A stretch of 5,784 bases of DNA, taken from positions 1 through 5,784 of the forward strand of contig CBDUVB010000076.1 in assembly GCA_965370555.1 (NCBI GenBank). The letters are read 5' to 3'. Positions within the stretch are counted from its first letter, which is position 1, and every line of letters starts with the position of its first letter. The notes under the pieces are model-generated. The model saw nothing but the letters and a program-made list of their open reading frames with translations. It was not told where the DNA came from and ran no database searches. A program made the position numbers and the translations under genes. Origin of the DNA: JAJOKK01 sp965370555. Lineage in GTDB: Bacteria > Bipolaricaulota > Bipolaricaulia > UBA7950 > UBA9294. Below are positions 1 through 5,368 of this stretch, one piece after another.

Positions 1-653
1 AAGCGTCCCTCCTCGACCCAATCAGCGAGGAGGAGATAGTGATTCCTCTCAACCCGCGGTTGAACCCGATCGAGAATGCACAGGCCCTGTACGAACGCGC
101 AAAGCGGCTCCGTCGTGGACGCCCGATCGTCACCCGCCGCCTGCGCCGGTTGGAAGGGGAGCTTGCGCGGCTACGTGAAGGTGTTGCTGCCATCGAGAGA
201 GGAGAGGGTATAGGCGATGATCTGCTCTCTCTCATCTCAACCCCGAGGACAAAAAAGAAGCCTTCACCCCCAACAGCGCACCGTACCTTCTCCATCCTCG
301 GCTACAGCATGCAGGTGGGGAAGGACGCTGTGCAGAACGAGACGCTCTTGCGGGGCGCGAATCCGGCGGACCTATGGCTGCACGCGAAAGGGGTCCCCGG
401 CTCGCACGTCTTCGTCCGCCATCGCGGGGGAACTGGGTACTCGCAGGAGGTGATTCGTGAGGCGGCACTCCTCGCCGCGCGCTTCTCCAAGGCGCGGGAG
501 GAACGGTGGGTCGAGGTGAGTTATACTACGGTGAATCACGTACGTAAACCAAAGGGTTCCCCACCGGGACTAGTCATCCTCAGCAGGGAGGAGACACTCA
601 CCGTGGATCTGCGTGCCGATGAGGAGGGAAAATGGACATCACACGAATCCTAG
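1..653 (+). CDS. rqcH: NFACT/RqcH-family ribosome quality control protein, C-terminal part (5' truncated)
   Basis: This is the C-terminal ~216 residues of an NFACT (Rqc2/RqcH, formerly fibronectin-binding protein A-like) protein. The frame is open from base 3 with no stop, so the gene begins before the window; the GTG at 39 is an internal valine, not a start. Reading onward, the end of NFACT-N shows as IPLNPRLNPIENAQ (about 39-80). A short charged coiled coil of about 45 residues follows, then a basic Lys/Pro linker (TKKKPSPP, about 249-272). The NFACT-R domain starts near 288 and carries DLWLHAKGVPGSHV (369-410) and KPKGSPPG (546-569), both hallmarks of the family. The known family role is to bind 60S/50S subunits carrying stalled peptidyl-tRNA and add C-terminal alanine tails that mark the chain for proteolysis. 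The catalytic NFACT-N residues lie outside the window, so tailing activity cannot be judged here. Its 3' end overlaps the next gene by 22 nt. Confidence 0.88.
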   Translation, partial: ASLLDPISEEEIVIPLNPRLNPIENAQALYERAKRLRRGRPIVTRRLRRLEGELARLREGVAAIERGEGIGDDLLSLISTPRTKKKPSPPTAHRTFSILGYSMQVGKDAVQNETLLRGANPADLWLHAKGVPGSHVFVRHRGGTGYSQEVIREAALLAARFSKAREERWVEVSYTTVNHVRKPKGSPPGLVILSREETLTVDLRADEEGKWTSHES

Positions 654-1366
654 AGATTGCTCTGTCGCTCATTGCGGTCTTCACCGCCATCATCTTGCAT
701 GAGGTGGCGCATGGTTACGTTGCCTTCCGCCTCGGTGATCCAACGGCGAAGGCCCGCGGCCGGCTCACCTTGAACCCGCTCGCGCACATCGATCCGATCG
801 GGACTATCCTTGTGCCGATCTTTCTTCTGATCATCAACTCTCCGTTCCTGTTCGGGTGGGCGAAGCCGGTTCCGATCAACCCCAGCTACTTCCGCAATCC
901 GTTCAAGGGGATGCTCTATGTGGCTGTTGCCGGTCCAGCGACGAACGTTGCCTTGGCCCTCGCGGCGACCGTAATCGGGCGGGTCGTCCTCCTCGCTGTT
1001 CCAAATTCACTTCTTGGTCTAGTTGAAAGGAATGGGGTCTTTTATCGCAATTCTATTATCAACCAGAGCTTTGCCGGGAACCTGGTCCACGCCCTTGTTT
1101 ATCTGCTGGGGATCTTCGTGGTCTACAACGTCATCCTGGCCGCGTTTAACATGATCCCCATCCCTCCGCTTGACGGATCGCGTGTCCTTACCTATTTTCT
1201 CCCTCCTGAGGGACGGCGGGTGATGATCATGTTGGAGCGCTACGGATTCATCATCTTGATCGCTCTCATCTACCTTGGAGGGCTCCAGGTTCTGTTCAAT
1301 CTGATGGGGGGGCTCTGGCAAGGGCTCCTGGGAAGTCGTTGGCTCATTGCACTCAGCGTCTTTTAA
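632..1366 (+). CDS. M50-family (site-2 protease-like) membrane zinc metalloprotease
   Basis: A 244-residue integral membrane protein of the short M50 family (YwhC/S2P-like, without a PDZ domain). The zinc motif HEVAH lies at residues 23-27 at the end of the first hydrophobic helix. The third zinc ligand region is NMIPIPPLDG (173-182), with D181 as the expected ligand. Between them are the conserved loop GWAKPVPINP (75-84) and the AGPATN helix start (100-105). Five or six hydrophobic segments (about 7-24, 55-71, 94-124, 150-175, 204-226) fit a multispan protein, and the length is typical of the family. ATG 632 has a GAGGAGGG ribosome-binding site at 621-628, inside the upstream gene. Family members cut substrates within the membrane, but no substrate can be inferred here. 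The 22-nt overlap suggests co-transcription with the NFACT gene. M50 membership is secure; the specific role is unknown. Confidence 0.9.
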   Translation: MDITRILEIALSLIAVFTAIILHEVAHGYVAFRLGDPTAKARGRLTLNPLAHIDPIGTILVPIFLLIINSPFLFGWAKPVPINPSYFRNPFKGMLYVAVAGPATNVALALAATVIGRVVLLAVPNSLLGLVERNGVFYRNSIINQSFAGNLVHALVYLLGIFVVYNVILAAFNMIPIPPLDGSRVLTYFLPPEGRRVMIMLERYGFIILIALIYLGGLQVLFNLMGGLWQGLLGSRWLIALSVF

Positions 1367-1413
1367 GGCTCCTTCTCGTTTAGAGTGGACAGTGACTTCA
1401 GGTCCAAGAGAAT

Positions 1414-1444
1414 TCACCACGAAGAGCACGAAGGATGCAAAGAA
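1414..1444. repeat. Short 9-bp tandem repeat (CACGAAG type)
   Basis: Successive units read CACGAAGAG (1418-1426), CACGAAGGA (1427-1435) and a degenerate TGCAAAGAA (1436-1444), preceded by TTCAC. From memory, the ACCACGAAG-type 9-mer tract is a common intergenic sequence in environmental bacterial genomes and often sits beside AGGAACCC-type repeats, as it does here. That is recollection rather than a search result. No function is implied. Confidence 0.6.
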
Positions 1445-1450
1445 CCTATG

Positions 1451-1527
1451 AGGAACCCAGGAATCCAGGAAGACTTACAAGCATAAACTACAGGAAACTG
1501 GACTCTTTCCTGGCTTCATGGCTTCCT
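1451..1527. repeat. Intergenic inverted repeat with arms made of 8-bp tandem units
   Basis: The left arm 1451-1471 and the reverse complement of 1507-1527 match at 18 of 21 positions, with a 35-nt spacer. Each arm is itself periodic at 8 bp. On the left: AGGAACCC, AGGAATCC, AGGAAGAC (1451-1474). On the right: TTCCTGGC, TTCATGGC, TTCCTTAG (1507-1530). It is non-coding and lies between two operons. It could be a miniature mobile element remnant or a structured 3' end for the M50 transcript; there is no T-run to support intrinsic termination. Confidence 0.65.
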
Positions 1528-1559
1528 TAGATGATTGCGCTTGGGGTATTTACAGGTAA

Positions 1560-1581
1560 CAGCAAGAGATGGCTCTTGCTG
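1560..1581. other. Perfect 9-bp hairpin
   Basis: CAGCAAGAG (1560-1568) pairs perfectly with CTCTTGCTG (1573-1581) across the 4-nt loop ATGG. No U-tract follows, so it is not a classical terminator. It lies about 54 nt upstream of the tig -35 box, so it could be an operator-like palindrome or an RNA 3'-end structure of the upstream transcript. Confidence 0.5.
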
Positions 1582-1634
1582 AGGCGGTAGAAATCATCCC
1601 CTAGAAACGACAAAGAGCCTCTTTTAATCACCGC

Positions 1635-1663
1635 TTGCTGGAAGAGCGGCCCGTTTGTATAAT
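1635..1663 (+). promoter_or_regulatory. Sigma70-type promoter of the tig-clpP operon
   Basis: A perfect TATAAT -10 box at 1658-1663 lies 17 nt after TTGCTG (1635-1640), which matches only the TTG of the -35 consensus. The predicted start is near 1670, giving a leader of about 14 nt. The ribosome-binding site AAGGA (1675-1679) falls in that leader, 4 nt before ATG 1684. Confidence 0.7.
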
Positions 1664-1683
1664 CACGCCACTACAAGGACGAT

Positions 1684-2952
1684 ATGGAGTGGTTTCCCGT
1701 GACACAGAATGATGCCAACTACGAGATAAAGGAACGATCCGCCACCGAGGTGACCGTGCAGGTCACGGTCGCGACACCAGCTATCAAGAACGAGATCGAC
1801 AGCGTCTACCGCCGCTACGGCCGGGAGGCCCAGATCCCTGGTTTTCGAAAGGGGCACGTGCCGCGAAGCTTCCTCAACTCGCGTTTCGGGCGCACCCTCT
1901 TTCTTGACGAGGCAAAAAAGGACCTGGAAGAGAATCACTTACAGGAAGCTATTTCTTCCCTCAAACTTATCCCGGTGACCGTGCCAGAGGTGGAGTCCGA
2001 CTCCTTCGCTGAGGAAGAGGAGTTCATCTTTACAGCGCAGTTCTCCGTCTTTCCAGAGGTGAACCTTCCGGAGTATCGTGGGATAGAGCTTTCTGTCACT
2101 CCGGAGACGGAAGTCTCCGAGGATGACATCGACACTATGCTCGATCAGCTTCGCAATCGGTTCGCCACCCTCTCACCCAAGGACGGAGAGACTGTCAGCG
2201 ACGGGGATATTGTCCGGGTTGCGGAAGGAGAGAAAGAGTGGGATCTGCGTGCCGATGCAGAGAACAAGGCGAGCGCGAAACTAATCGGGACCAAGGTTGG
2301 CGAGACGGTCGAGATCGACTTCGATCTCCCGGATGAGAAGTCCAGGCACACGTCGCTCTCCATACTCGGGTTGAAAGAGATCACCCTCCCCGAGCTCGAT
2401 GACGCTTTTGGCAAGGATACGGGTTTCGATAGCCTGGCCGCTTTGCGAGAGAACATCAAGGAGAACCTCACTCAGACGAACACGAGGGAACGTGAGCGCA
2501 AGATCAAGACCGACCTCCTTGACCACCTGGTAGAGCAGGTCGAGCTTCCCCTCCCCGAAGCCTTCGTGGATGAGAGAGTAAACGAGGATCTGGAGGCGCT
2601 GAAGAAGGAACTTGCAGACCCCCGTTCTCCACTCACCTTTGAGGAGTACTTGAAGAGGGAGGAGAAGAGCGAAGAGGAATTGCAGGCCGATTACAACAAA
2701 GCGGTGGTGCGGCGCCTGAAGCGCGAACTTGTCCTCAACAAGCTCGTCGAGCAGGAGAAGATTGCGATCGATGATGCCGAGCTGGAGGAGATCGTTGGGG
2801 AAGAGGCGACTCAAAACGGCGAGGATCCATTACGGTTTGTTGCCCAGCTCAAGGCTAACGAGCGCTGGGAAGACTACCGGCAGGAGAAGGTGAACGCACG
2901 CGCTCTCGACATCCTGTACAACGAGGCAAAACTCACCGAGGAGCCGAAATGA
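1684..2952 (+). CDS. tig: Trigger factor, with a shortened FKBP domain
   Basis: A 422-residue ribosome-associated chaperone that receives nascent chains at the exit tunnel. The N-terminal ribosome-binding domain (about 12-140) has the signature GFRKG at 53-57 within IPGFRKGHVPR, the loop that docks on ribosomal protein L23. The linker helix (about 147-160) is followed by an FKBP-like domain (about 165-232) of only ~68 residues. It keeps the first strand (GDIVRV) and the KVGETVEIDF strand, but lacks the ~25-residue central part with the prolyl-binding core (the usual GxxxPGFE region). It is therefore probably not an active prolyl isomerase. LPELDDAFGKD (235-245) marks the re-entry, and residues 250-418 form the charged helical C-terminal chaperone domain. 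ATG 1684 is supported by AAGGA at 1675-1679; GTG 1699 is a possible alternative start. The gene is the first of an operon with clpP, joined by an ATGA overlap. Confidence 0.93.
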   Translation: MEWFPVTQNDANYEIKERSATEVTVQVTVATPAIKNEIDSVYRRYGREAQIPGFRKGHVPRSFLNSRFGRTLFLDEAKKDLEENHLQEAISSLKLIPVTVPEVESDSFAEEEEFIFTAQFSVFPEVNLPEYRGIELSVTPETEVSEDDIDTMLDQLRNRFATLSPKDGETVSDGDIVRVAEGEKEWDLRADAENKASAKLIGTKVGETVEIDFDLPDEKSRHTSLSILGLKEITLPELDDAFGKDTGFDSLAALRENIKENLTQTNTRERERKIKTDLLDHLVEQVELPLPEAFVDERVNEDLEALKKELADPRSPLTFEEYLKREEKSEEELQADYNKAVVRRLKRELVLNKLVEQEKIAIDDAELEEIVGEEATQNGEDPLRFVAQLKANERWEDYRQEKVNARALDILYNEAKLTEEPK

Positions 2953-3548
2953 GCCCGCTAATCCCGTTTGTGATCGATCAAGCCGGGCACAACGAGCGTA
3001 CGTATGACATATACTCGCGCCTGTTGGAGGATCGAATCGTCTTCCTTCGTGACCCGATCGACGATGAGGTGGCGAACGTCGTCATCGCGCAGGTGCTGTT
3101 CCTCGCGGCGAAGGACCCGTCAAAGGACATCAAGCTCTACATCAATTCCCCCGGAGGGTCGGTCACGGCCGGGTTTGCAGTCTACGATACGATCCAGTAT
3201 GTGAAGTGCGACGTGGTAACGATCTGTATCGGACAAGCCGCGAGCATGGCGGCTGTCCTCCTCGCCGCAGGGACGCTGGGGAAGCGTTCCGCTCTTCCCA
3301 ACGCCCGCATCCTCATCCATCAGGTCTTTGGGGGGGCGCAAGGACAGGCGACCGACGTCAAGATCCAGACGGAAGAACTCCTACGGATGCGCGATCAGAT
3401 CGATCGGATTCTCGCTCGGCATACCGGAAAGACGGTGAAGAAGATCGCCAAAGATACCGATCGCGACTACTTCATGTCCGCCAAGGAGGCGGTCGAATAC
3501 GGCCTTATCGATCGGATCATCCCCCCGAAAGCGGGAGTGAAAACTTAA
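2949..3548 (+). CDS. clpP: ATP-dependent Clp protease proteolytic subunit ClpP
   Basis: A 199-residue serine peptidase that forms the double-heptamer chamber of the Clp protease in the cytoplasm; unfolded substrates are fed in by an AAA+ partner such as ClpX. The catalytic triad is complete: Ser99 in GQAASMAA, His124 in ILIHQ and Asp173 in DRDYF. The oxyanion-hole region INSPGGSV (65-72) and the handle helix around 134-160 are intact. The N-terminus begins SPLIPFVID, so any propeptide is very short. ATG 2949 overlaps the tig stop codon (ATGA), implying translational coupling. The tig-clpP-clpX order is standard in many bacteria, but clpX does not follow here: the next gene lies on the opposite strand and overlaps the last 32 nt of clpP. 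The AAA+ partner must be encoded elsewhere. Confidence 0.97.
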   Translation: MSPLIPFVIDQAGHNERTYDIYSRLLEDRIVFLRDPIDDEVANVVIAQVLFLAAKDPSKDIKLYINSPGGSVTAGFAVYDTIQYVKCDVVTICIGQAASMAAVLLAAGTLGKRSALPNARILIHQVFGGAQGQATDVKIQTEELLRMRDQIDRILARHTGKTVKKIAKDTDRDYFMSAKEAVEYGLIDRIIPPKAGVKT

Positions 3549-4518
3549 TCGAGAAGCTCTTAAATCCGTCCTCATCGAGCTTAAAGACGATGTCGAGTGT
3601 GACATCGGCGAGCTTTGCGTCCGCGCTTGCGGTAAGATCGTAGTCCCCAAGCGCAAGAGCACCCCCAGCGGGACAGAAATCCCCCTTCCAAGAGAAGGTG
3701 AAGGAAGGCCGGTCGAGCTTTATTGTGGGGACGAGTTTTACAAGCTCGATCCTGCTTTTGGAGAAGGTGTGATCACAGACGACCTTCAGCGAAAGCTCGT
3801 TTGAGAGGTCGTGATCCACGGTCAGTGTCCCATTCTTTGGCACGAAAAATGTTGTTGGATCGAGCGTGAGCGCCTCTTTGACCGACCACCTCCCTCCATC
3901 GTGGTCGATCGTGACCTTGCGTTCATATAAGCTCTCGTCCTTCCATGTGTCTTGCAGGGTCAGGGTGTCATCCTCGCGATCGAGGACGAGCTTTACGCGA
4001 AGGTATCCCTGTCGTAAAACAAGATCGAGGGATGATGGAAGGCGTGCGATCGTCAGGTCATCGAAGCCGCACGAGACTTGGTAGAGGTAGAACTCATCGC
4101 TCTTCTTGAAGTAGCTCTCAATATCGAGAACAGGCGGCGTTCCCTCACTTTCCTGTTCACCCCAAAGGCGTTGAACAGGGAAGTCGCTCATCTTCAGCTT
4201 AAGAGTCGTCAGCCGCTCCTCATCAAACAGAATCTCGCCCCGCCCGTCGATCTCATTGGGGAAGGCATGCTCGACAACGACCTTGAGGGAAGAGAACCCA
4301 TCCTCATTGGCTTTCCAAGTAGAGGTGAGTTCCGAGCTGTCCGCGCTCAAGGAGAACTTGACGGTCGTGTCGATATCGATTGTGTCGGGCTCGATCGTGG
4401 TCTTGCAGGAAAAGTCTCCGGTGAATGAGATCGCTGCCGAACAGGAAAGAGCGATCGGCAAGAAGGAAAAAACCAGTATGGAAAATACTCTACCAGTCAT
4501 GTTCATCTTTTCTTTCAT
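3517..4518 (-). CDS. Exported beta-rich protein of unknown function with internal repeats
   Basis: I do not recognise the family. The 333-residue product begins with a basic segment and a hydrophobic core, VFSILVFSFLPIALS (11-25), followed by CSAA, consistent with a Sec signal peptide. Lipidation at C26 is doubtful because the -3 residue is Ala rather than Leu. The rest alternates polar and hydrophobic residues as in beta strands. The N-terminal FTGDFSC (32-38) is echoed by WKGDFC (277-282). ANEDGFSSLKVVVEHAF (70-86) is echoed by KLDEDGFKSFSIKF (313-326), with KVVCDHTF (245-252) a further partial copy. This suggests duplicated beta units, perhaps a barrel or stacked sheet facing the cell exterior. 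The mature part has four Cys (38, 150, 248, 282). In-frame ATGs at 4506 and 4500 are alternative starts, and a promoter-like -10 box overlaps ATG 4518. The 3' end overlaps clpP by 32 nt, convergently. A real gene is likely; the function is unknown. Confidence 0.75.
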   Translation of the reverse strand: MKEKMNMTGRVFSILVFSFLPIALSCSAAISFTGDFSCKTTIEPDTIDIDTTVKFSLSADSSELTSTWKANEDGFSSLKVVVEHAFPNEIDGRGEILFDEERLTTLKLKMSDFPVQRLWGEQESEGTPPVLDIESYFKKSDEFYLYQVSCGFDDLTIARLPSSLDLVLRQGYLRVKLVLDREDDTLTLQDTWKDESLYERKVTIDHDGGRWSVKEALTLDPTTFFVPKNGTLTVDHDLSNELSLKVVCDHTFSKSRIELVKLVPTIKLDRPSFTFSWKGDFCPAGGALALGDYDLTASADAKLADVTLDIVFKLDEDGFKSFSIKFSLPLSGG

Positions 4519-4545
4519 CTTACAGGATCAGATCGCTTACGGCAA
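4517..4545 (-). promoter_or_regulatory. Candidate promoter for the exported-protein gene
   Basis: On the minus strand TTGCCG (4545-4540) is followed, after exactly 17 nt, by TAAGAT (4522-4517), which matches TATAAT at four of six positions. Transcription would start near 4510, after the first ATG (4518), and would favour a start at 4506 or 4500 with a very short leader. No good ribosome-binding site precedes any of the three ATGs, which agrees with near-leaderless translation. The case is suggestive only. Confidence 0.35.
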
Positions 4546-4579
4546 CAGGTGTCGTGAAGTGAAAGGATTACGGTGCGGG

Positions 4580-4609
4580 TTGGGGAACGCTGCTCACTAT
4601 CGATATACT
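4580..4609 (+). promoter_or_regulatory. Candidate promoter for the Nudix gene
   Basis: TTGGGG (4580-4585), an 18-nt spacer, then TATACT (4604-4609), five of six to the -10 consensus. The predicted start near 4616 leaves a leader of about 30 nt that contains the strong ribosome-binding site GAGGAG (4637-4642). It lies in the 128-nt divergent region shared with the exported-protein gene. Confidence 0.4.
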
Positions 4610-4646
4610 CAGGGCTGGCCACCAAGAGGTGCCTCAGAGGAGAACG

Positions 4647-5114
4647 ATGAAACCGATCCGAAATTCCGTGAAGGCAATCCTTATCGCAGAAGGGAAGCTC
4701 CTTGTGACCCGTAATAAGGATGCGGACGGCGAGTTCTATCTCCTCCCGGGCGGAGGGCAACGTCCTGGGGAGACGTTCCTACAGGCCCTCGAACGAGAGT
4801 GTTTGGAGGAGCTCGGAGCAAGAATCGTTGTCGAGGAGATCCTCCTAATCCGGGAATACATCAGCGCGCACCACGAGTTCGCCGACACCGATGGTGATGT
4901 ACACCAGATCGAGTTCATGTTCCGCTGCGCTCTCAGTGATGGTGAGAGACCGAGGATCGGTCCTGTCCCAGATATTTGGCAGACTGGGATCGTCTGGCTC
5001 CCGATTGACAGATTGGGGGAATACCGCCTCTATCCTGCGGCAATCGTAGAGCCACTGCAACGCCTCGCCCGGGGAGAGGAAGTGGGCCCCTGCTACCTTG
5101 GCGACGTCAACTAG
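4647..5114 (+). CDS. Nudix hydrolase
   Basis: A 155-residue protein of the Nudix superfamily, which cleaves nucleoside diphosphates linked to another group, with a divalent metal in the active site. The Nudix box Gx5Ex7REUxEExGU is complete at residues 36-58: G36, E42, then RECLEELGA from R50, with the metal-binding glutamates E51, E54 and E55 present. It is preceded by the usual WxLPGG-type strand, here FYLLPGGG (30-37). The conserved surroundings do not define the substrate; size and layout resemble MutT/ADP-ribose-type members. ATG 4647 is chosen because GAGGAG (4637-4642) lies 4 nt upstream. An in-frame GTG at 4629 would add six residues but has no comparable site. The stop codon overlaps the outer arm of a palindromic cluster. 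It appears monocistronic, divergent from the exported-protein gene. Confidence 0.9.
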   Translation: MKPIRNSVKAILIAEGKLLVTRNKDADGEFYLLPGGGQRPGETFLQALERECLEELGARIVVEEILLIREYISAHHEFADTDGDVHQIEFMFRCALSDGERPRIGPVPDIWQTGIVWLPIDRLGEYRLYPAAIVEPLQRLARGEEVGPCYLGDVN

Positions 5115-5129
5115 GAAGTGAGAGATTTA

Positions 5130-5238
5130 GTGAAATAAAGAAATCCCTTGAAATTGACTATCCCCATAGCAAGACTACGGGGTATTCCGCCAATTTCATT
5201 TTGACCTGAAGGTCAAAACCGGGATTTCATTATTTCAC
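5130..5238. repeat. Nested palindrome predicted to fold as a compact three-way junction
   Basis: The outer stem 5130-5147 pairs with 5221-5238 at 17 of 18 positions. It encloses stem A, 5149-5156 with 5191-5198 (8 perfect pairs), itself topped by the hairpin 5162-5182 (7 of 8 pairs, loop CAAGA). Directly adjoining is stem B, TTTTGACC (5199-5206) with GGTCAAAA (5211-5218), 8 perfect pairs, loop TGAA. Only 1, 0 and 2 unpaired bases separate the three stems at the junction. Either strand, as RNA or as single-stranded DNA, could adopt this shape. It may be a mobile-element remnant, an mRNA 3'-end structure for the Nudix gene, or a structured RNA. Confidence 0.6.
5162..5182. repeat. REP-like hairpin with CAAGA loop, copy 1
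   Basis: CCCCATAG (5162-5169) pairs with CTACGGGG (5175-5182) at seven of eight positions around the loop CAAGA (5170-5174). It is followed by TATTCC. It shares loop, stem length and flank type with the hairpin at 5282-5302, so the two look like copies of one repeat family with compensating stem changes. Confidence 0.55.
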
Positions 5239-5248
5239 CTCACCCCGA

Positions 5249-5270
5249 CCCTCTCCTATCAAGGAGAGGG
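5249..5270. repeat. Perfect 9-bp hairpin of the CCCTCTCC type
   Basis: CCCTCTCCT (5249-5257) pairs perfectly with AGGAGAGGG (5262-5270), loop ATCA, preceded by CCTCACCCCGA. From memory, the CTCACCCC..CCCTCTCC..GGAGAGGG motif recurs between genes in many unrelated bacterial genomes. No T-run follows, so termination is uncertain. Confidence 0.6.
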
Positions 5271-5281
5271 GGATAAGGAAA

Positions 5282-5302
5282 CCCTGTGGCAAGACCACAG
5301 GG
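5282..5302. repeat. REP-like hairpin with CAAGA loop, copy 2
   Basis: CCCTGTGG (5282-5289) pairs perfectly with CCACAGGG (5295-5302) across the loop CAAGA (5290-5294), followed by AATCCC. It is the second member of the family seen at 5162-5182. The pair changes in the stem while the loop is constant, which suggests that both the structure and the loop are conserved. Confidence 0.6.
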
Positions 5303-5368
5303 AATCCCAAGTTGAATGATCGGATGATTGAGAGATTAGGTAGCCAAATCACTCGATTTTCCACTTCC

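Larger units (their letters stand above)
1367..1683. other. 317-nt non-coding spacer between the M50 and tig genes
   Basis: No convincing gene was seen in either strand. The first ~45 nt have no evident structure. Then come a 9-bp tandem repeat (1418-1444), an inverted repeat built from 8-bp units (1451-1527), a perfect 9-bp hairpin (1560-1581), and the tig promoter (1635-1663). A weak terminator-like pairing, GAGGC (1581-1585) with GCCTC (1617-1621) followed by TTTT, has a 31-nt loop, so I do not call it a terminator. No tRNA-like or known small-RNA signature was recognised. Confidence 0.7.

Noticed and set aside
39..41. GTG as the start of the NFACT gene
   Set aside because: The frame is open to the window edge and the residues before it (DPISEEEI) continue the NFACT-N domain, so the gene is truncated by the window.
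1019..1429. 136-codon open frame on the minus strand
   Set aside because: It lies mostly antisense to the well-supported M50 gene, has a low-complexity composition rich in Asp, Glu, His and Pro, shows no domain, and starts in the repeat spacer.
2281..2814. 177-codon open frame on the minus strand
   Set aside because: It is wholly antisense to the trigger factor gene, whose protein is clearly recognisable; this is a shadow of its codon bias.
3206..3643. 145-codon frame on the plus strand overlapping clpP
   Set aside because: It is rich in Arg and Ser with no domain, is out of frame with an intact ClpP, and runs into the antisense of the exported-protein gene.
4078..4428. 116-codon plus-strand frame between clpP and the Nudix gene
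   Set aside because: It is antisense to the exported-protein gene, which has a signal peptide and internal repeats; the plus frame shows no signal, domain or ribosome-binding site.
4429..4445. Lipoprotein signal (lipobox) in the exported protein
   Set aside because: The residues before Cys26 are A-L-S, so the -3 position is not Leu/Val/Ile; ordinary signal-peptide cleavage is at least as likely.
4629..4646. Upstream GTG start for the Nudix gene
   Set aside because: ATG 4647 has GAGGAG at ideal distance; the GTG would place that site inside the coding sequence and has none of its own.
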